Made by a program: the position numbers and the translations under genes. From Owenia fusiformis (taxonomy: Eukaryota; Annelida; Polychaeta; Sabellida; Oweniidae), in NCBI GenBank assembly GCA_903813345.2, contig CAIIXF020000010.1, positions 32,206,425 through 32,270,424 on the forward strand: a stretch of DNA of 64,000 nucleotides, written 5' to 3'. The first letter of the stretch is position 1, and every line of letters begins with the position of its first letter. The notes beneath the pieces are model-generated. The model was not told where the DNA came from and did not search any database. It was given only the letters and a program-made list of their open reading frames with translations. Below, piece by piece: positions 42,011-54,599 of this stretch.

Positions 42011-45000
42011 GTTTTGTGAATTGGGCATCGACCCAGGCATAAACGGGAGTTAAAACTGAATATACGCGTTAACACAAGTGAGAAAAAATTGCACACAAAC
42101 AGCTTTTACGTTTTTATAATTTATTTTAAATTTCTTAAATACATCAGGAAACGAAAATCATTTTCAAAAACAAGGATATGATGTTCAATACTAAAAAAAT
42201 ATGATGAAACATTTTGATGGATATAAATAGGATTATTATGTTTTGGCCAAACCTGTATACTGCTAAACAAATATACATGTATTTACATTGCATTGTACAT
42301 GATGTAACATTATATTTCTATCTTTAAAATGGTGCGAACTTATGCTCCAAATCAATGTATGCATATTGCTCGATCTTGAAAACTGTGTTTTTGTAGTTAG
42401 ATATGGCCTGTCTTCTGGTAGAAAATTCTCGTACGATACCGAATTCTGCTTTCCCCATTCAAACTCCATTCTTCTACAAGTTTCTCAATATCTATGTAAA
42501 TTCAGCTATCACATGGTTTCTATTTTGCAAGAAATCTGTCACTGCACACAAATACACTGCTCTGGAGACACTGCTCTGAAAATACATAGACACTACTGTG
42601 TATTTTAATCAATGATACAAAGACACCAGTTTATAGCATACTGTTCAGCCATACAGTATAATAGACCTTCCAAGACAATCAATTACTTAAATTATCAAGA
42701 TCAATGCCAAGTCTTATATTTACAACAATTTGCCAAGTGTCTTTATTGTGTTTTTATTCATCGAACCTACTTATATCAAAACTCAATCATCTATCCATTA
42801 AGAGAAATAAAAAGCAAGCTTAACTTTCACTTACGAGAGGCTTCGTCTTGTTCCTGGGTCTGGTGTGGAGCAAACGACTGTCTGGCTAAATTGCGCCAAT
42901 GTGTAGACATTCTCACCGTATGGCTTTATATTTATTGACTACTCGTAGAGCAAGCAAAGCAAGGCAAAATGTCAACCACCTTTGTGCATGTCACGTACGA
43001 TCATTACTTGTGCATCATAGCTCGGAGACATGCAGCTTGCTCAATATCCACCCTCCCCTCATCTTCAGTTATTCAATAACAATAGATATTGTTAAAACAT
43101 GAAAGACTAAATTCTGCAACATTTTGCTGCTATATTGAACAAACATAATGCTGTATTAATGAACCCATGATTTGACATCTCTAATAAGTAATCTAAACAT
43201 AAACAGTGCTAATTACCTGACACAATTGCACAATTGTGGCCGGATGTCTGGAGAAGCATTCGTTATTTGTATTGAATTACCTTTTCATTCTTGGCATTCA
43301 AAATACAAACTAATAATTCACTTTTTTATGTATTCAGTTTTAATTTCAAATAATACAAGCTTATTCATAGGATTAAATCTGAATGACATTCTGGTGATTT
43401 GAGAATTGTATTAATCTTGGACACCCTTCCGACATAATATATCTTTAATAATCTGCAATCAAGAAATTGATAGACATAATTTAATCAGATAAATGGCTTA
43501 TTTAGTTGTTAATATTTGTGTAGGCCTTGATATATATCTTATCTATATAGGGATTCAGCAAGGGATTATTGGGTCAAATGTATTTTCCTCGCTAATGCCT
43601 AGGTCACATTTGCTGCGATTCATTGGCCCGGTTGAGTATTTTGTTCCAAACTGAAATATGTGTTGCAATCAAATGTTTCGAAAGCCATTTACCATGATTT
43701 AAACAAAATATCATTAAAGCTCTTTTTCAGACATTCAATCAATTTAAATCAATCAAGTTTAAATGCGATCTCGCATATATTGCATACATGTATTTGCAGA
43801 TGTAGTGATTGTATCTTACTCACATTTTCATATAATAATAGCTGTCATTTGACATGTTATATTGAGTTTTCAATATTTTGATACATTTGTTTATTATTTT
43901 GCGACCATTAAAGCTTTAATCGGGGATAAAGATTGTGAATAATTACACGTACATTACGTATTACAAGTCAAAAACCTTATTTACTTTACACCATAATTTA
44001 CTAGGAATCCAGATGCTAGAAGAAGCATCTAGATAAAACTCACATCAAATAAGCTAGATGTAATTATTGAAAGGGTTATTGGTATTAAAAATCTCAATAT
44101 TTTATTTCAACAAATGCCTTGATCTCAGGTATTACTTTCCCATGGATTTAAAAATCATCCCAGTACTAATTATAAGTAACACCATTGAACACAAGCCGTC
44201 TGATTGCATTAATTGCCAAAATAACATCCTTAGAAGTGAACAATACAAACATCTGATAATAATCTAGCCATGGGCTCTACCATCCTGATAGAGCCCATGA
44301 TCTAGCTAAGCCCCTCCCCCCCCCCGTGGTATCCATGCCCGCCTTATTATATTCTTAAAAATGTTGAACTACCGTTTGTATTCCTTCAGAGATAATCGGT
44401 TAATTTCTGAATTTAACAGAAATTTAATTATACAATGTAGCACGGGGACTATACAATTATTACATACATGTAAACTTACCTTGCAAAATAATTTTATGCG
44501 AAAATTAGAACTACCGGCTGCAGAAATTAATCCTTGTAATAACTATAACAAACGGATTAATATTAGTGAGAACTTAACTCATTTGCAAGAATTAAATAAT
44601 AAGGGATTAAAGTTTTGTATATTGCTCTGGCATGTCAAAAGGTATTTTTGTAAGTTTGCTCTACCATGCACAAAACTTATTAATTGATCTGTCAAATGAA
44701 ACAGTTGCAATAAATGTGGCCGTTTCTTTATCTTTATTATCAACTGAGCATACCGAATCTTTCAAATTTCGTGAATATATTTGGAAATGAGAAACAAAGC
44801 AAGACCCAATTCGAAATAGAAACAAGGCTATCTCTGATAAAATGCATAACAGAAAACATGTATTGTGAAATATATTGTTTGCAAGTTTAACTCAGTAAAG
44901 TCACCTGAATAATGTATGTCCCCTAATATCTTATTACACGATTGAGAAGACTGTGGCAATTCATCATATTCCCGGGATCATATTACAGGCTCGTTGCCAG

Positions 45001-45150
45001 CTTTTACCTGTGGGGGGAGGGGGGCTCACGTACTTTCAGAAAAGTTCATATTAAACGCAATTGATATTTCATGCAAAGATCATGTAGAATATAGAGTATA
45101 GTGTCAAGGTTATCTCATTTGATTTCACAGAATGGCTAACCTTATAAGCA
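42010..45150. other. Gene-poor stretch
   Basis: Only short unsupported frames. It contains a fragment of the foldback arm at 43598-43655 (GGTCACATTTGCTGCGAT) and a C-run near 44315. Nothing else was recognised. Confidence 0.4.
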
Positions 45151-45157
45151 CTATCTG

Positions 45158-45375
45158 AACCAGGGGCAGAGTCAGCAATTGTTCAGGGGGTGAGATTTCT
45201 TGGGTTTGCATCAATGCGAACGAAGCGAGGCCCGGAACGGCGTTTACCCCCGGAATTTCTGGATGTCAATGTCAATGTTTTTTTCATATTTTGCAAAATT
45301 GCTTTTTCTTTTTGAGAGGGTGGGGAATGCAGCGCACATGTCCCCCCCCCCGCCTTGGCTACGCCCATGCAAACC
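45158..45375. mobile_element. Degraded GTAGCC-type element
   Basis: The left side (GGGGCAGAGTCAGCAATTG) and right side (CCCGCCTTGGCTACGCCCATG) match the two ends of the repeat family seen complete at 52881-53076. A C-run precedes the right end. It is a decayed MITE copy. Confidence 0.5.
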
Positions 45376-46211
45376 TTCACCCAGCCGTAAACAGATATGG
45401 GAATTATGTTATAATGATCCTGACATATATAATGAGACAGAATGTAGCCTGTATAACTGTTGATTCCCGGGTTTTGTCTCTTCCTTGTCATATTATCAAA
45501 TTATCAAAAAATGATATTTTGATTCACAAAACTGCACCGAAACATTACGAAGGCAACCGCATTTACAATCTATAGTTCTGAAAAAGCAGGATTAAAAAAT
45601 CCAGTTTCAAACTGAAGTTAAAAAGCCGGCTTTTTAATACCCAGTTTGTAAAATTCAAATAAGAATACTATATTTATTTTCTTTTTAAACTAAAATCAAT
45701 TTATTATGAACAAACTATCCGGGCAAACTATGACCAAGCATCGGGAATGGAAAACTCATGTAAATGAGTTATATAAGACAATGAAATCAACACTGATTGA
45801 AACATAAACACTATGAAATCTTCTTTCGATTCCATTACCTGTTATAATTTTTTTTAAATACCGACTTTACCGGGAAGAATTTAACATGGGCTTTAATTCA
45901 AAGGCAAGAATGTGTTTTTATAACTTATTAAGCGGATTAAAAGCTGTTGGACGTTGCTCCAGTGATTTATATTTTATGATTCTGAATTGATGTGTAGATT
46001 ATAATTGAAATCGAAAACAACACCAAAAGAGTCTAGACTTCCATTTGCTTTGATCATGAGGAATTAGAAACAATCAAAGCGGCAATTTGAAAAAGTAAAA
46101 ACTTGAATTCCCATGCATAATCCAAAATTTAATACAAACGGTGTTAACAGGTTGTCAATTTTAAATAATTTCTCAGGAAGAATTAGGTTGCATTGACTCT
46201 GAAAGTAGAGA

Positions 46212-46275
46212 TAACAAGTTCAGCGGTGTAGCCAGCTTTCCGTCGGGGGGGGGGGGGGGGGGGGGGGGGCGATAT
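46212..46275. repeat. GTAGCCAG end with 25-bp G run
   Basis: GCGGTGTAGCCAGCTTTCCG is followed by about 25 G (46245-46269). It is the left end of the same GTAGCC family joined to an expanded homopolymer. Confidence 0.55.
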
Positions 46276-46337
46276 CCATACAAAACAAGTGTTTGCACCC
46301 AGGGGTTTGCACAAGCTATTTTTATTAGCAACTTTTG

Positions 46338-46763
46338 CAGGCCTGTCAACTGTCCCGCAATTTGCGTATTTGTCACGCATTTGCTGAAGAATTTGAAGTC
46401 ACGCCAGCTATTTTTGCGTGACAGAAAATGTCACGCAAATACGCATTTTACCGGGTAATTGTCAAGCAAAAATAGTTCTGTAGAAAAATTTCTAAAAAAG
46501 ATCGTCTACACAGCAAAAATACGAACGTCGGAAAACAACATACGCATTTCGTTTGGACTTTTCACGCGAATTACGTATATGTCACGCATTCCGTTCGAAA
46601 TTTTTTGTACCTAAAATTTGGCAAGATGTAATAAAATTTAAACCAAGGTGTTCAAAATTTGGATCAAGGTGTTCACATTTGAACCAAGGTGTCCACATTT
46701 TGAGGGGAGGTGTTCAACATTTCCAAGTCACTCATGTTAGGTGTTCCCAAGTTGACAGGCCTG
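46338..46763. mobile_element. 426-bp hAT-like MITE
   Basis: TIRs CAGGCCTGTCAACT and AGTTGACAGGCCTG bound the element. CTTTTG flanks both ends directly (46332-46337 and 46764-46769), consistent with a target duplication. The interior has TCACGCA-rich words and a GGTGTTCA triplication (46648-46705). No coding capacity. Confidence 0.8.
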
Positions 46764-46869
46764 CTTTTGATAACTACAAGGAAGATCTCTCTTTTCTGGC
46801 GCGACTGTAAAGGTGTCCAAAATCATAATTATAGTAAAAATAGATCATTTCAAAATCCATCTAGTTGCT

Positions 46870-48880
46870 TATTATACAGTTTAGTTTAAAAAAAGTTTAA
46901 AATAGTTTATTTTTGTGTCACTGACATTACAATATACATATAAAATACATAATAAAAACAACATTTTGTAACATCACCAGCCGGTGCCGACTTATGAGAC
47001 ACAGTATACATTATATCTGAGTGTCACCCATTACTACCCCCAATGGGCAGCTTGGGTCAACACTCATAAAGACAGAGACAAAAAATGTCCCTGGTAAAAA
47101 TTTATACATGATTAATAACCAATGATATAAATTCAGTCTGATTAATCAGTTTGGCATAAATAAATAAGCAGTTCATGGAATGATATTGTCAATCATTATA
47201 TTAAATACATATATTGCACTAAATGAGAGTAGCATGTTGCATATGGTCAAAAATTACAATAAATACAAATATCGCACTAAATGTGAATTGTATCATGCAT
47301 ATGGTCGAAGACTGTTATAACAATAAATTCATATATTGCACTTAATGTAAGTAGCATGTTGCACTATGGTCAAATATTACAATAAATATAAACATTGCAC
47401 TAAATGTGAAATACACAATGCATCGGTTGAAGACAAATATTACAATAAATACATGTATTGCACTAAATGTGAGATGCATATTGCATGATAAATACATATA
47501 TTGCACTAAATGTAAGTAGTATATTGCATATGGTCAAATATTACAATTAATATGAATATTGCACTAAATGTGAAATACATAGTGCATATGTTTGAAGACA
47601 AATATTACAATAAATGCATATATTGCACTAAATGTGAGATGCATATTGAGTAATAAATACATATATTGCACTAAATGTGATTTGCATGAGCAGTGAATAA
47701 ATAAAAAAGAACCCCATAGATAATATACACCTCTGCAGTAGTGAATTGAGACCATCTTCCCCAAGGTTGATAGCTCGAAGCACTAAAAAGAGGCATCATA
47801 AAACCAAGGAGTTTCTGACTAGATACATTTTAAATAAATATTTTATAAAGGGAACTTAGGTGACATGCATACTCATTTAGTGATTATAGCCTATCAATAT
47901 TAAGAGATCTCTTATTGCACATATTATAAACTAAAGCTCCTAATGGTCTTTGGAGTGAAAAGTACAATTCATAATGGAGACAAAAAGAAGTGTAGAATTG
48001 GGTGATGTTACATCTAAATAAGGCAATTTCTGTTTAACATTTTCATAAAAATCACATCTTAGATCATCATAATGGCTACATTCTAATAAGAAATGCTTTT
48101 CATCTTCAATACAATTCATGTCACATAATAAGCATTTCCTTTCGTGTAATGGTATACCTGTGTAGCGCCCTGTTTCAATTGCTAAGGGTAAAGTACCAGT
48201 TCTGAATCTAGCGAGTGACCTACGGTGATGCTTTGGTAGGGCCAAATACCCTTCCTTGCAAACACCATATTTGTACAGTCTATATTGCCTCAATTTATTG
48301 CCATTAATTTCATTATTTCTATCATCCCATATGTAATGGATAAATTTATCAGAATTTCGAAGAGAGTTAGTAAACTGTTTTAAAATGTCCTTGGTATGAC
48401 CAGTGAAATTTATATTACATGTATTTAACATTGAATTAACTTTAAAGTCCCAACTGCTTTTCCGTTTAATGGACCATTCATGTATTTTAAAATTCAGCCT
48501 ATTCTGATTCATGGACTTCAGTTTAATGAACAATCTAGCACATTCCACCTTTTGTTTTAAATGTGGAGTGTCCCATCCGAGATCTCCTCTAACAGCCTCA
48601 TTACTAGTGCGTTTGTTTACACCTAGAAAGAACTTGCCAGCTTTATTTTGAACATTGTTCAGGCATTGATGTTGGTTGAGGCCAAATATAGATGAACCAT
48701 AGTTTAGTATAGGCTGGACTAAAGAGTCATATAGCTTGTTGTAAACTGCGAACTCCATACCCCCAGTTTGCTTGTATTTGCTGATAATTACACTCAGGGC
48801 TCTATTTGCCGATTTTGCAATTTCTCTGGCAGAGTGTGTTGAGTACACAGGTAAAGTCATATTCATTAAGAACTACGGAC
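46870..48880 (-). pseudogene. 5'-truncated LINE with long 3' UTR, LINE copy E
   Basis: The frame 48866-47940 encodes 308 residues of LINE ORF2 C-terminus: KSANRALSVIISKYK, YNKLYDSLVQPILNYGSSIFG, KAGKFFLGV, and a terminal zinc-binding segment CLLCDMNCIEDEKHFLLEC. Upstream, VLNEYDFT lies in another frame, so the frame is broken where the copy is truncated near 48880. About 1 kb of 3' UTR follows, containing a tandem array (47205-47695), and ends near 46870. A fragment of the same end lies at 31147-31234. No catalytic domain, so it is inactive. Confidence 0.85.
47205..47695. repeat. Tandem repeat around ATTGCACTAAATGTGA, about nine units
   Basis: Units of about 40-65 bp each begin with ATATTGCACTAAATG and include ATGCATAT and TTACAATAAAT. 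Two alternating unit types give a higher-order pattern. It lies inside the 3' UTR of LINE copy E. Confidence 0.8.
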
Positions 48881-48884
48881 GGTT

Positions 48885-49740
48885 CTTACATTCTTTTGTT
48901 GTATTGTTTTATCATGCTTAAAAGAAAAATACGCACAAATATTCTGTTTTTTATTTGTATGCTCAGTTATAAAATGAGCAGTGTAACTTAGAAATAGCTT
49001 AATATAGTCAGAAAGAAGCAATTATAATGTGTGACTATATTGCACACTTACAAAGTATTGCGTTTGCATATATTTGAGTATTCTTAACTTCACATATAAT
49101 CAGTGCTTATCCCGGGGTGCTTATATGTGCTGTTCTACAAATAAAGAGGAGCAATACCTGAATATACAGAGTGTTCCATATATGCAGCGAGTATTGTCTC
49201 TGTAATGTCTCTGTTTATATGTACTGAGTATTTTTGCTGATTACTGCTGATTACAAGAGCTTCTTACAAATAGACACTTCTTATAACCAAGCAATATTCT
49301 CTATTTTATATAGTGTATTTTGTTGTATGTGTAGCATTTTACAGTGATACCGAGCTAAGGATTTAGAGCATATTGTTCATTGTGATTACAACGTATAGTG
49401 ATAAGTAAAATTGAATCTATTAAGCAGATCATGTTATTTACTTATGATGCATATTCTGTTTGTCTTGAAATGCTAAGCTAATGTGACACAAGAATTGGGA
49501 TGATTGAGCAGTTCATAGTTTTATAAAAATCACTGACAAATATAGATGCACATTCCCCGATATTTCTTAATTTATAAACGTTTCGTTCAGTGTACCACTA
49601 GACGAAATGTATTTCTTGCCATTATTGTAAAACAATAGATATTTCATTGGGATAATCAGTTTTGTGACATTTTATTAATGTGCATAACTTCCCGAACTCT
49701 GATTAGTATATCTGTCTTACTTATCAGACCTTTCTGATGA
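48885..49740. other. Intergenic stretch
   Basis: No gene recognised. 49065-49330 has the same TATTTGAGTAT/GCATAT word style as 41440-42010. Confidence 0.35.
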
Positions 49741-49749
49741 TATAAGAAT

Positions 49750-50673
49750 ATGGCACTCACCAACGCCGAGAAGTGCCGTCGTTCGTTACATACTACAGTA
49801 CAGGGAGAGAAAGAAAATGAAAGATATCAAAGGCTACTTAGAGCAAGAACGATTACCACAGCGAGCATCGTATACACCAAGAAATAACCTGTCTATTGAA
49901 GCTCTTCAACAGATCAGAGAAAAGAACAACAAGGCATCCCGGGAATACAGGGCACGCATACACCAAGTGTATAGAGAAATAATCAAAACACGCCAGACTG
50001 AAGGGAACGCTCAGAGTCTAAAAGTGAAACTGCCAGGACACAAATGAAATCCAAGAAATCCCAGAACGCAACATTGAAGATAAGGCGACTGGACTTAAAC
50101 CAGTACCAGGTACCTTTCGAATCAATGCTGTGAGAGGGGTTTCCGATAATATTGTTGAAACGCGAGAATATCGTGCTGTTGTGACGCATGCGGACCAGAT
50201 ACGTCATTCTCACCCTGTGGTTGGCAAAGGAACAACCTTATTACCGTTAGGAAGACCCAGCAGGCAGCTAAGCTGGTCACCGAGCTACCATCTTTAAAAC
50301 CAAAACGGACCACACGACTAGCACACCCGACACCCAGTACGTCAAGTACGTAAAGCATCGACGCCCTCCGACGTTTCCACTCTTTCAACCACATTGAAGC
50401 GTCGGCCTTTAGTACCCCATCTACAAGTTCAAAGTCTTCAGACACAATTGTTTCCGCGAAGAAAAGGAGAGGTCCGATAAAAAGAACAGACACTGTAATA
50501 TTTGCAAGGCATGCGGTGTCAACTATTATTCGTATTTACAATCGCAGTTCGAATGGATCAAGTGCTCTAAATGCCACGACTGGTTTCATGATTCTGGGAA
50601 ATGTTCTCGTGTAAAGGGGATACTCATTGGAGAAATATTTACATGCTTTAATTGCAATAAAAGACGACCTTAA
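49750..50673 (+). pseudogene. Frameshifted intronless gene with C-terminal PHD-like finger
   Basis: An initial frame reads MALTNAEKCRR, continued after a frameshift by YRERKKMKDIKGYLEQERLP and a basic coiled segment to 50047. Further frames follow (IPERNIEDKATGLKPVPG from about 50063). At 50491-50673 a frame encodes CNICKACGVNYY, WIKCSKCHDWFHDSGKC and FTCFNCNKRRP with a stop. The order C-x2-C, C-x2-C-x-x-x-F-H-x4-C, C-x2-C matches a PHD zinc finger. ALTNAEK-type N-termini joined to PHD fingers occur in invertebrate repeat-derived proteins, which is my recollection rather than a tested match. No introns and several frameshifts suggest a retroposed or transposon-derived dead copy. Confidence 0.6.
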
Positions 50674-50679
50674 ATGTGT

Positions 50680-51860
50680 AAATTATGTAAACGTTATTGT
50701 TTAAAAACCTAAGCGACCATCAGCGACACTGTTAAATAACACTTAATATCACAAGGAGGAGTGATTGACCTATTCGTAACAATGTTGTATTTGATGTAAG
50801 AAGACATGTGTGTCTAATTTGTACATTCATTTTATCGATCTACGAATTGACTTGGCATATTATTTAGCTTAGAAAACAAAATCTTGAAATCAATTATCTT
50901 TAGGGAAACTCAAAACAATGTATTTCAATGATTATCTTAATAAAATTATCTTGTTAAGATAAACAACAACTATTGCAATTTATTTTTGTTCATGTGATTA
51001 AATAATTCAAACTTAATACATTAGTTTATCTTTAAACTCAAAATTAATTTTGAAACATGAATCAATATAAGCCTATGTATGCACCATCATCGACACCAGC
51101 AATTTAAGAGTATATTTACGTTTTGATGCACAATCAAGTAATTGTTTAAAGGGTAATAAAAATATTTTGAGAAACTCTTCTTAAACCCCATGGCTAATGG
51201 TATATGCATTTATATCTCAATCTAAAATTTCATTTTTTCAACTTTTATATTGATCAAATGTGAAAGAGATTCGTGGCTTGAGTGTATAGCGGCTAGATTT
51301 GGCAGGAAAATTTCTTGAAAAAAAATCTAAGATTTAAAAAATTGCAATATGTTAACGATTTGCTCCCTGAATCTGAAGAAATTTCATCAGGTCCAATAGG
51401 TGTCATATTTTACTTGATTGGTTACTAAATCAAAGCAACTCAAAAACTGAAATATACAAACAACAATTAATGATGCATGGATATAGCGTCATAACTGCTT
51501 CATTATTCGTTTGTAATAAATTGCCTTATACGAATATTTATGTAACATTTACAAACAAATGCCTAAATTACAAATACATATATGATGTATCAAATAGACA
51601 AATAGATCTTGAAATCGGGTGCATTTTATGTTTGTAGGGACTAGAAATATTTGTAACTAATTATTATTCGCAAACTACAGCTTATAATTTGTAAATTAAA
51701 AAAAATGTTAGTTATTTTATCGAAGAAATGTACTTTTTACGAATAACAATCTTGCATATTACCCATGAATTATTGCAGAAAGCAAAGACATATTCGTACA
51801 TTAGCGAATAACAAAATGAAACTTTACAAATATAAATGTGAGTTTACGAATACAAATGTG
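50680..51860. other. Intergenic stretch
   Basis: No gene. ACGAATA/ACAAATGTGAG words repeat around 51780-51865 and continue at 52163 and 52320, suggesting a degraded short tandem repeat into which the next element inserted. Confidence 0.4.
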
Positions 51861-51866
51861 AGTTAA

Positions 51867-52159
51867 CCTCTTGAATACCCAGAATGATGGATATATCTGT
51901 CACAAATAAAATCCATTTGGAACCCAGAACGACAGATATATCTGTCACAGAATTTTCCACTAAAACTGCTCTAACTTTGGCATTTTTTATCCAATCTTCA
52001 CAAATTATGTATTAGAATGTATGTAATAGGCCTATGTTTACTATTCTCATGAAATCAAATATCAAACATTGTGTTTTTAGATGGAAATATCCAGAAAACT
52101 AGCAGAAAATGAAAAATGCTCTGGTTTCAAACCCTTTTTAGAGGCTGGTTTTCAAGAGG
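51867..52159. mobile_element. 293-bp piggyBac-like MITE with TTAA target duplication
   Basis: TTAA flanks both ends (51863-51866 and 52160-52163). TIRs are CCTCTTGAATACCCAG and the complement of CCTCTTGAAAACCAG. Joining the flanks gives GTGAGTTAACGAATA, which fits the surrounding repeat (GTGAGTTTACGAATA), so the empty site is inferable. Inside, GATATATCTGTCACA is repeated twice. No transposase. Confidence 0.85.
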
Positions 52160-52880
52160 TTAACGAATATAAACTGCAAGTCTCGAGGCGTAGGTCATGT
52201 GACACGAGAGTTTTAAGTGTGTGTGGGGAGGGGATGATGACTTTGACCATGCATTGACCATGTCTCGTTGAGAATGATCACGTGTTCTCAATGAACCAAT
52301 GAAAAACGAATATATAAGTGCAATTTACGAATACAAATGACAATCTTTACAAACAAAAATGTGCACTTACGTGAAAAGAAATAATGTCCAACACCCCCCT
52401 CCAACCAAGACCCAATATCACAATCAAGGACCAGAACACCAATGGACATTTTATCTATACTGAAGTCATTACAATACATGTTAAAAAACATACTCATAAA
52501 ATAAAAGATAGTTGCAGATACTAGTACACATAAATACAATACAGCCTCGTTTGATGTGGGATAAAAATCAAAGGATCAACATCCAATCGCAGAGCCCTTG
52601 CAATAATCCATAAAATAAATAGTTCACAAAATGCTCATCAGGAGAAAACTATGGTTGGTTTTGATCCGTTTTCTCAAACTTTAATGCCATAATTAATCAT
52701 CGTGTCTAAAAAAAAATTATTTATGACAAGGTTATATAGATGGCATAATGGTCATATCTGATTTACAAATAACATTTGCTAAAATGCAAAGCTTATTCGT
52801 ATGGAATAAAAAACCAATTATGAATTTACCTGAGATACGGTATAACGCAAATTCACTGTCTACGATGTGAGTTTCCCATA

Positions 52881-53076
52881 CTGGCCCGTAGCCAGGATTT
52901 GCCAAGGGGGTTCAGTTTTCAAAAATTTCCAGTGGAGGGTAATTTTGGTCCGAATATTGCTAAAACCACTTGAGAAGTGCTCAAAATGGTGAAAAACTGC
53001 ATGATTTTGAAAGAATTTTTGGCCGGGGGGGGGGGGGTTCGCCCGAACCCTGCGAACCCCCCTGGCTACGGGCCTG
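52881..53076. mobile_element. 196-bp GTAGCC-family MITE
   Basis: The ends CTGGCCCGTAGCCAGG and CCTGGCTACGGGCCTG are inverted repeats with one mismatch. CCATA flanks both sides. An internal G-run sits beside GTTCGCCCGAAC. Degraded relatives are at 35925, 45158 and 46212. It is probably hAT-like. Confidence 0.78.
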
Positions 53077-53944
53077 CCATAGCTCAACAAATGCAAAATA
53101 ATCTTCAATTGGAAAATAATGATCTGATTTAATTCTTGTCTGAGCATTGTCATCATGATAGCAATGTTTAGCACATTGGAACTGCTGAACTCCTTCTTTA
53201 TTGGGAAGCAGGTTCTATGCATTTTCTAAACATATGTCATACTTGTAAATTCAATATTATAAAAATATTTTACTTTTAGATATGAATGAAAGTAAACTAA
53301 TAATAACCTAAGACTTATCAATTAGATAATAAGTTCGAGTGCTTTGTTTTTTATGTCCGTAGTGCCTGGATTTGAAAAATACAACTTGTATTTATGAATT
53401 TGTAATTTGTAATTGGAATCTCTTTATTTATGATAATGAAGAGAGTGTGAGGGATAAACGTTAACTTTTAACTTAAACTAATGAGATCAACCGATCCTAT
53501 AACTTGGACACGTAACAAAGAGGATACCGAAAGCATTGCCTTATATGGCAATGACCTCTGACAAAATTTCGTTTTGTGTTTATTAAATGAATTTGATTGG
53601 AAATTTGATCACTGATCCCATGACCTTACAAACTGCAGTAATTGATCCTGGCGTTGTTGGCGATGTTTCCTCACTTGCAAATCGTAGAGTAGAATTTTCA
53701 TCATGATCAACTAACCCATCACGTGACCCATACAGGACGTGGTCAGTTTCTCAGTTCTGCAGATAAAAAGCCAGTTTTGTAAGTATATTTAAGATTTGAA
53801 ATAAATAAATTATTTCGACAAAATATATTAAAATAATGTAGCATGTTATTCGTGTTTAAACAGGATAACATAATTATTAGGGAGTTAATTTGGAGGGATT
53901 GTAGAATTTCACTTTTCATATTTTGGACATTATTTTCTGATATA

Positions 53945-54147
53945 AAAGGGTGTCCAAAAAGTACTGCTGCTGGGATTTTGTGCGCTAATTCTGGTTGAAC
54001 TTTCTGGATTCGAAAAATTTGAAGGTGTGAGAGTTGTAAAAATTAAATTGGGTTCGTGTAATTTTCCCATGAACTGAAATTTCTTACAAATTTATTTTGT
54101 GTCGGTGTCGTATTGAAAGTACAGCACCAGACTTTTGGGACACCCTG
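53945..54147. mobile_element. About 203-bp mariner-type MITE
   Basis: The left end AGGGTGTCCAAAAAGTACTG and the right end complement CAGGGTGTCCCAAAAGTC are imperfect inverted repeats of the common mariner terminus type. TA follows the right end. No coding capacity. Confidence 0.7.
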
Positions 54148-54298
54148 TATCTTATCCCGATATTCATTTCTTCTTTATACCATGGGTGTTCACGTCCCAA
54201 ATGTATAAGGGTTGCATTAAAACGTTGAAATGACACAAAACCATCCACTTTACTGAAATGAAACATTCCTGCATTGTAAAAACCAATGTCACTGTAAC

Positions 54299-54593
54299 CC
54301 TACTATCACACCAAACTAGTTCTCACTACGTTCTCAAAAACTCCCCTCACCATACCGTTCTGTTATCAGGTCATGTTGACCTTCTAGACTAAGGGACGCG
54401 TTCTACGACGTTGCACACCGACGTGGTGCGACCTGAACGAACTGCGAACGCGATGGACGTATTGAAGACTGTTTAAGAACGAAGAAGCTAATTATTTCAG
54501 ACATATTTCCCGACCACTCCCAGATTGAGCCCGTTTTACGACGTTTTCGTAGGACTGGCAAGAACGGGTAAGAACTAGTTTGGTGTGATAGGG
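54299..54593. mobile_element. About 295-bp TIR element
   Basis: CTATCACACCAAACTAGTTCT (54304 on) is mirrored exactly by AGAACTAGTTTGGTGTGATAG (to 54591). The interior has ACGACGTT/ACGTCG words. No coding capacity. The superfamily is unclear; exact ends may extend a few bases. Confidence 0.75.
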
Positions 54594-54599
54594 GGTAAA

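Noticed and set aside
42612-42938. 108-codon plus frame
   Set aside because: No recognisable product or splice support.
44361-44687. 108-codon plus frame
   Set aside because: No recognisable domain, no splice context, AT-driven composition.
46173-46380. Pro-rich minus-strand frames
   Set aside because: The Pro run is a G homopolymer read on the opposite strand inside repeat sequence.
52860-53222. 120-codon minus frame
   Set aside because: It reads through a MITE and its G run; no domain.
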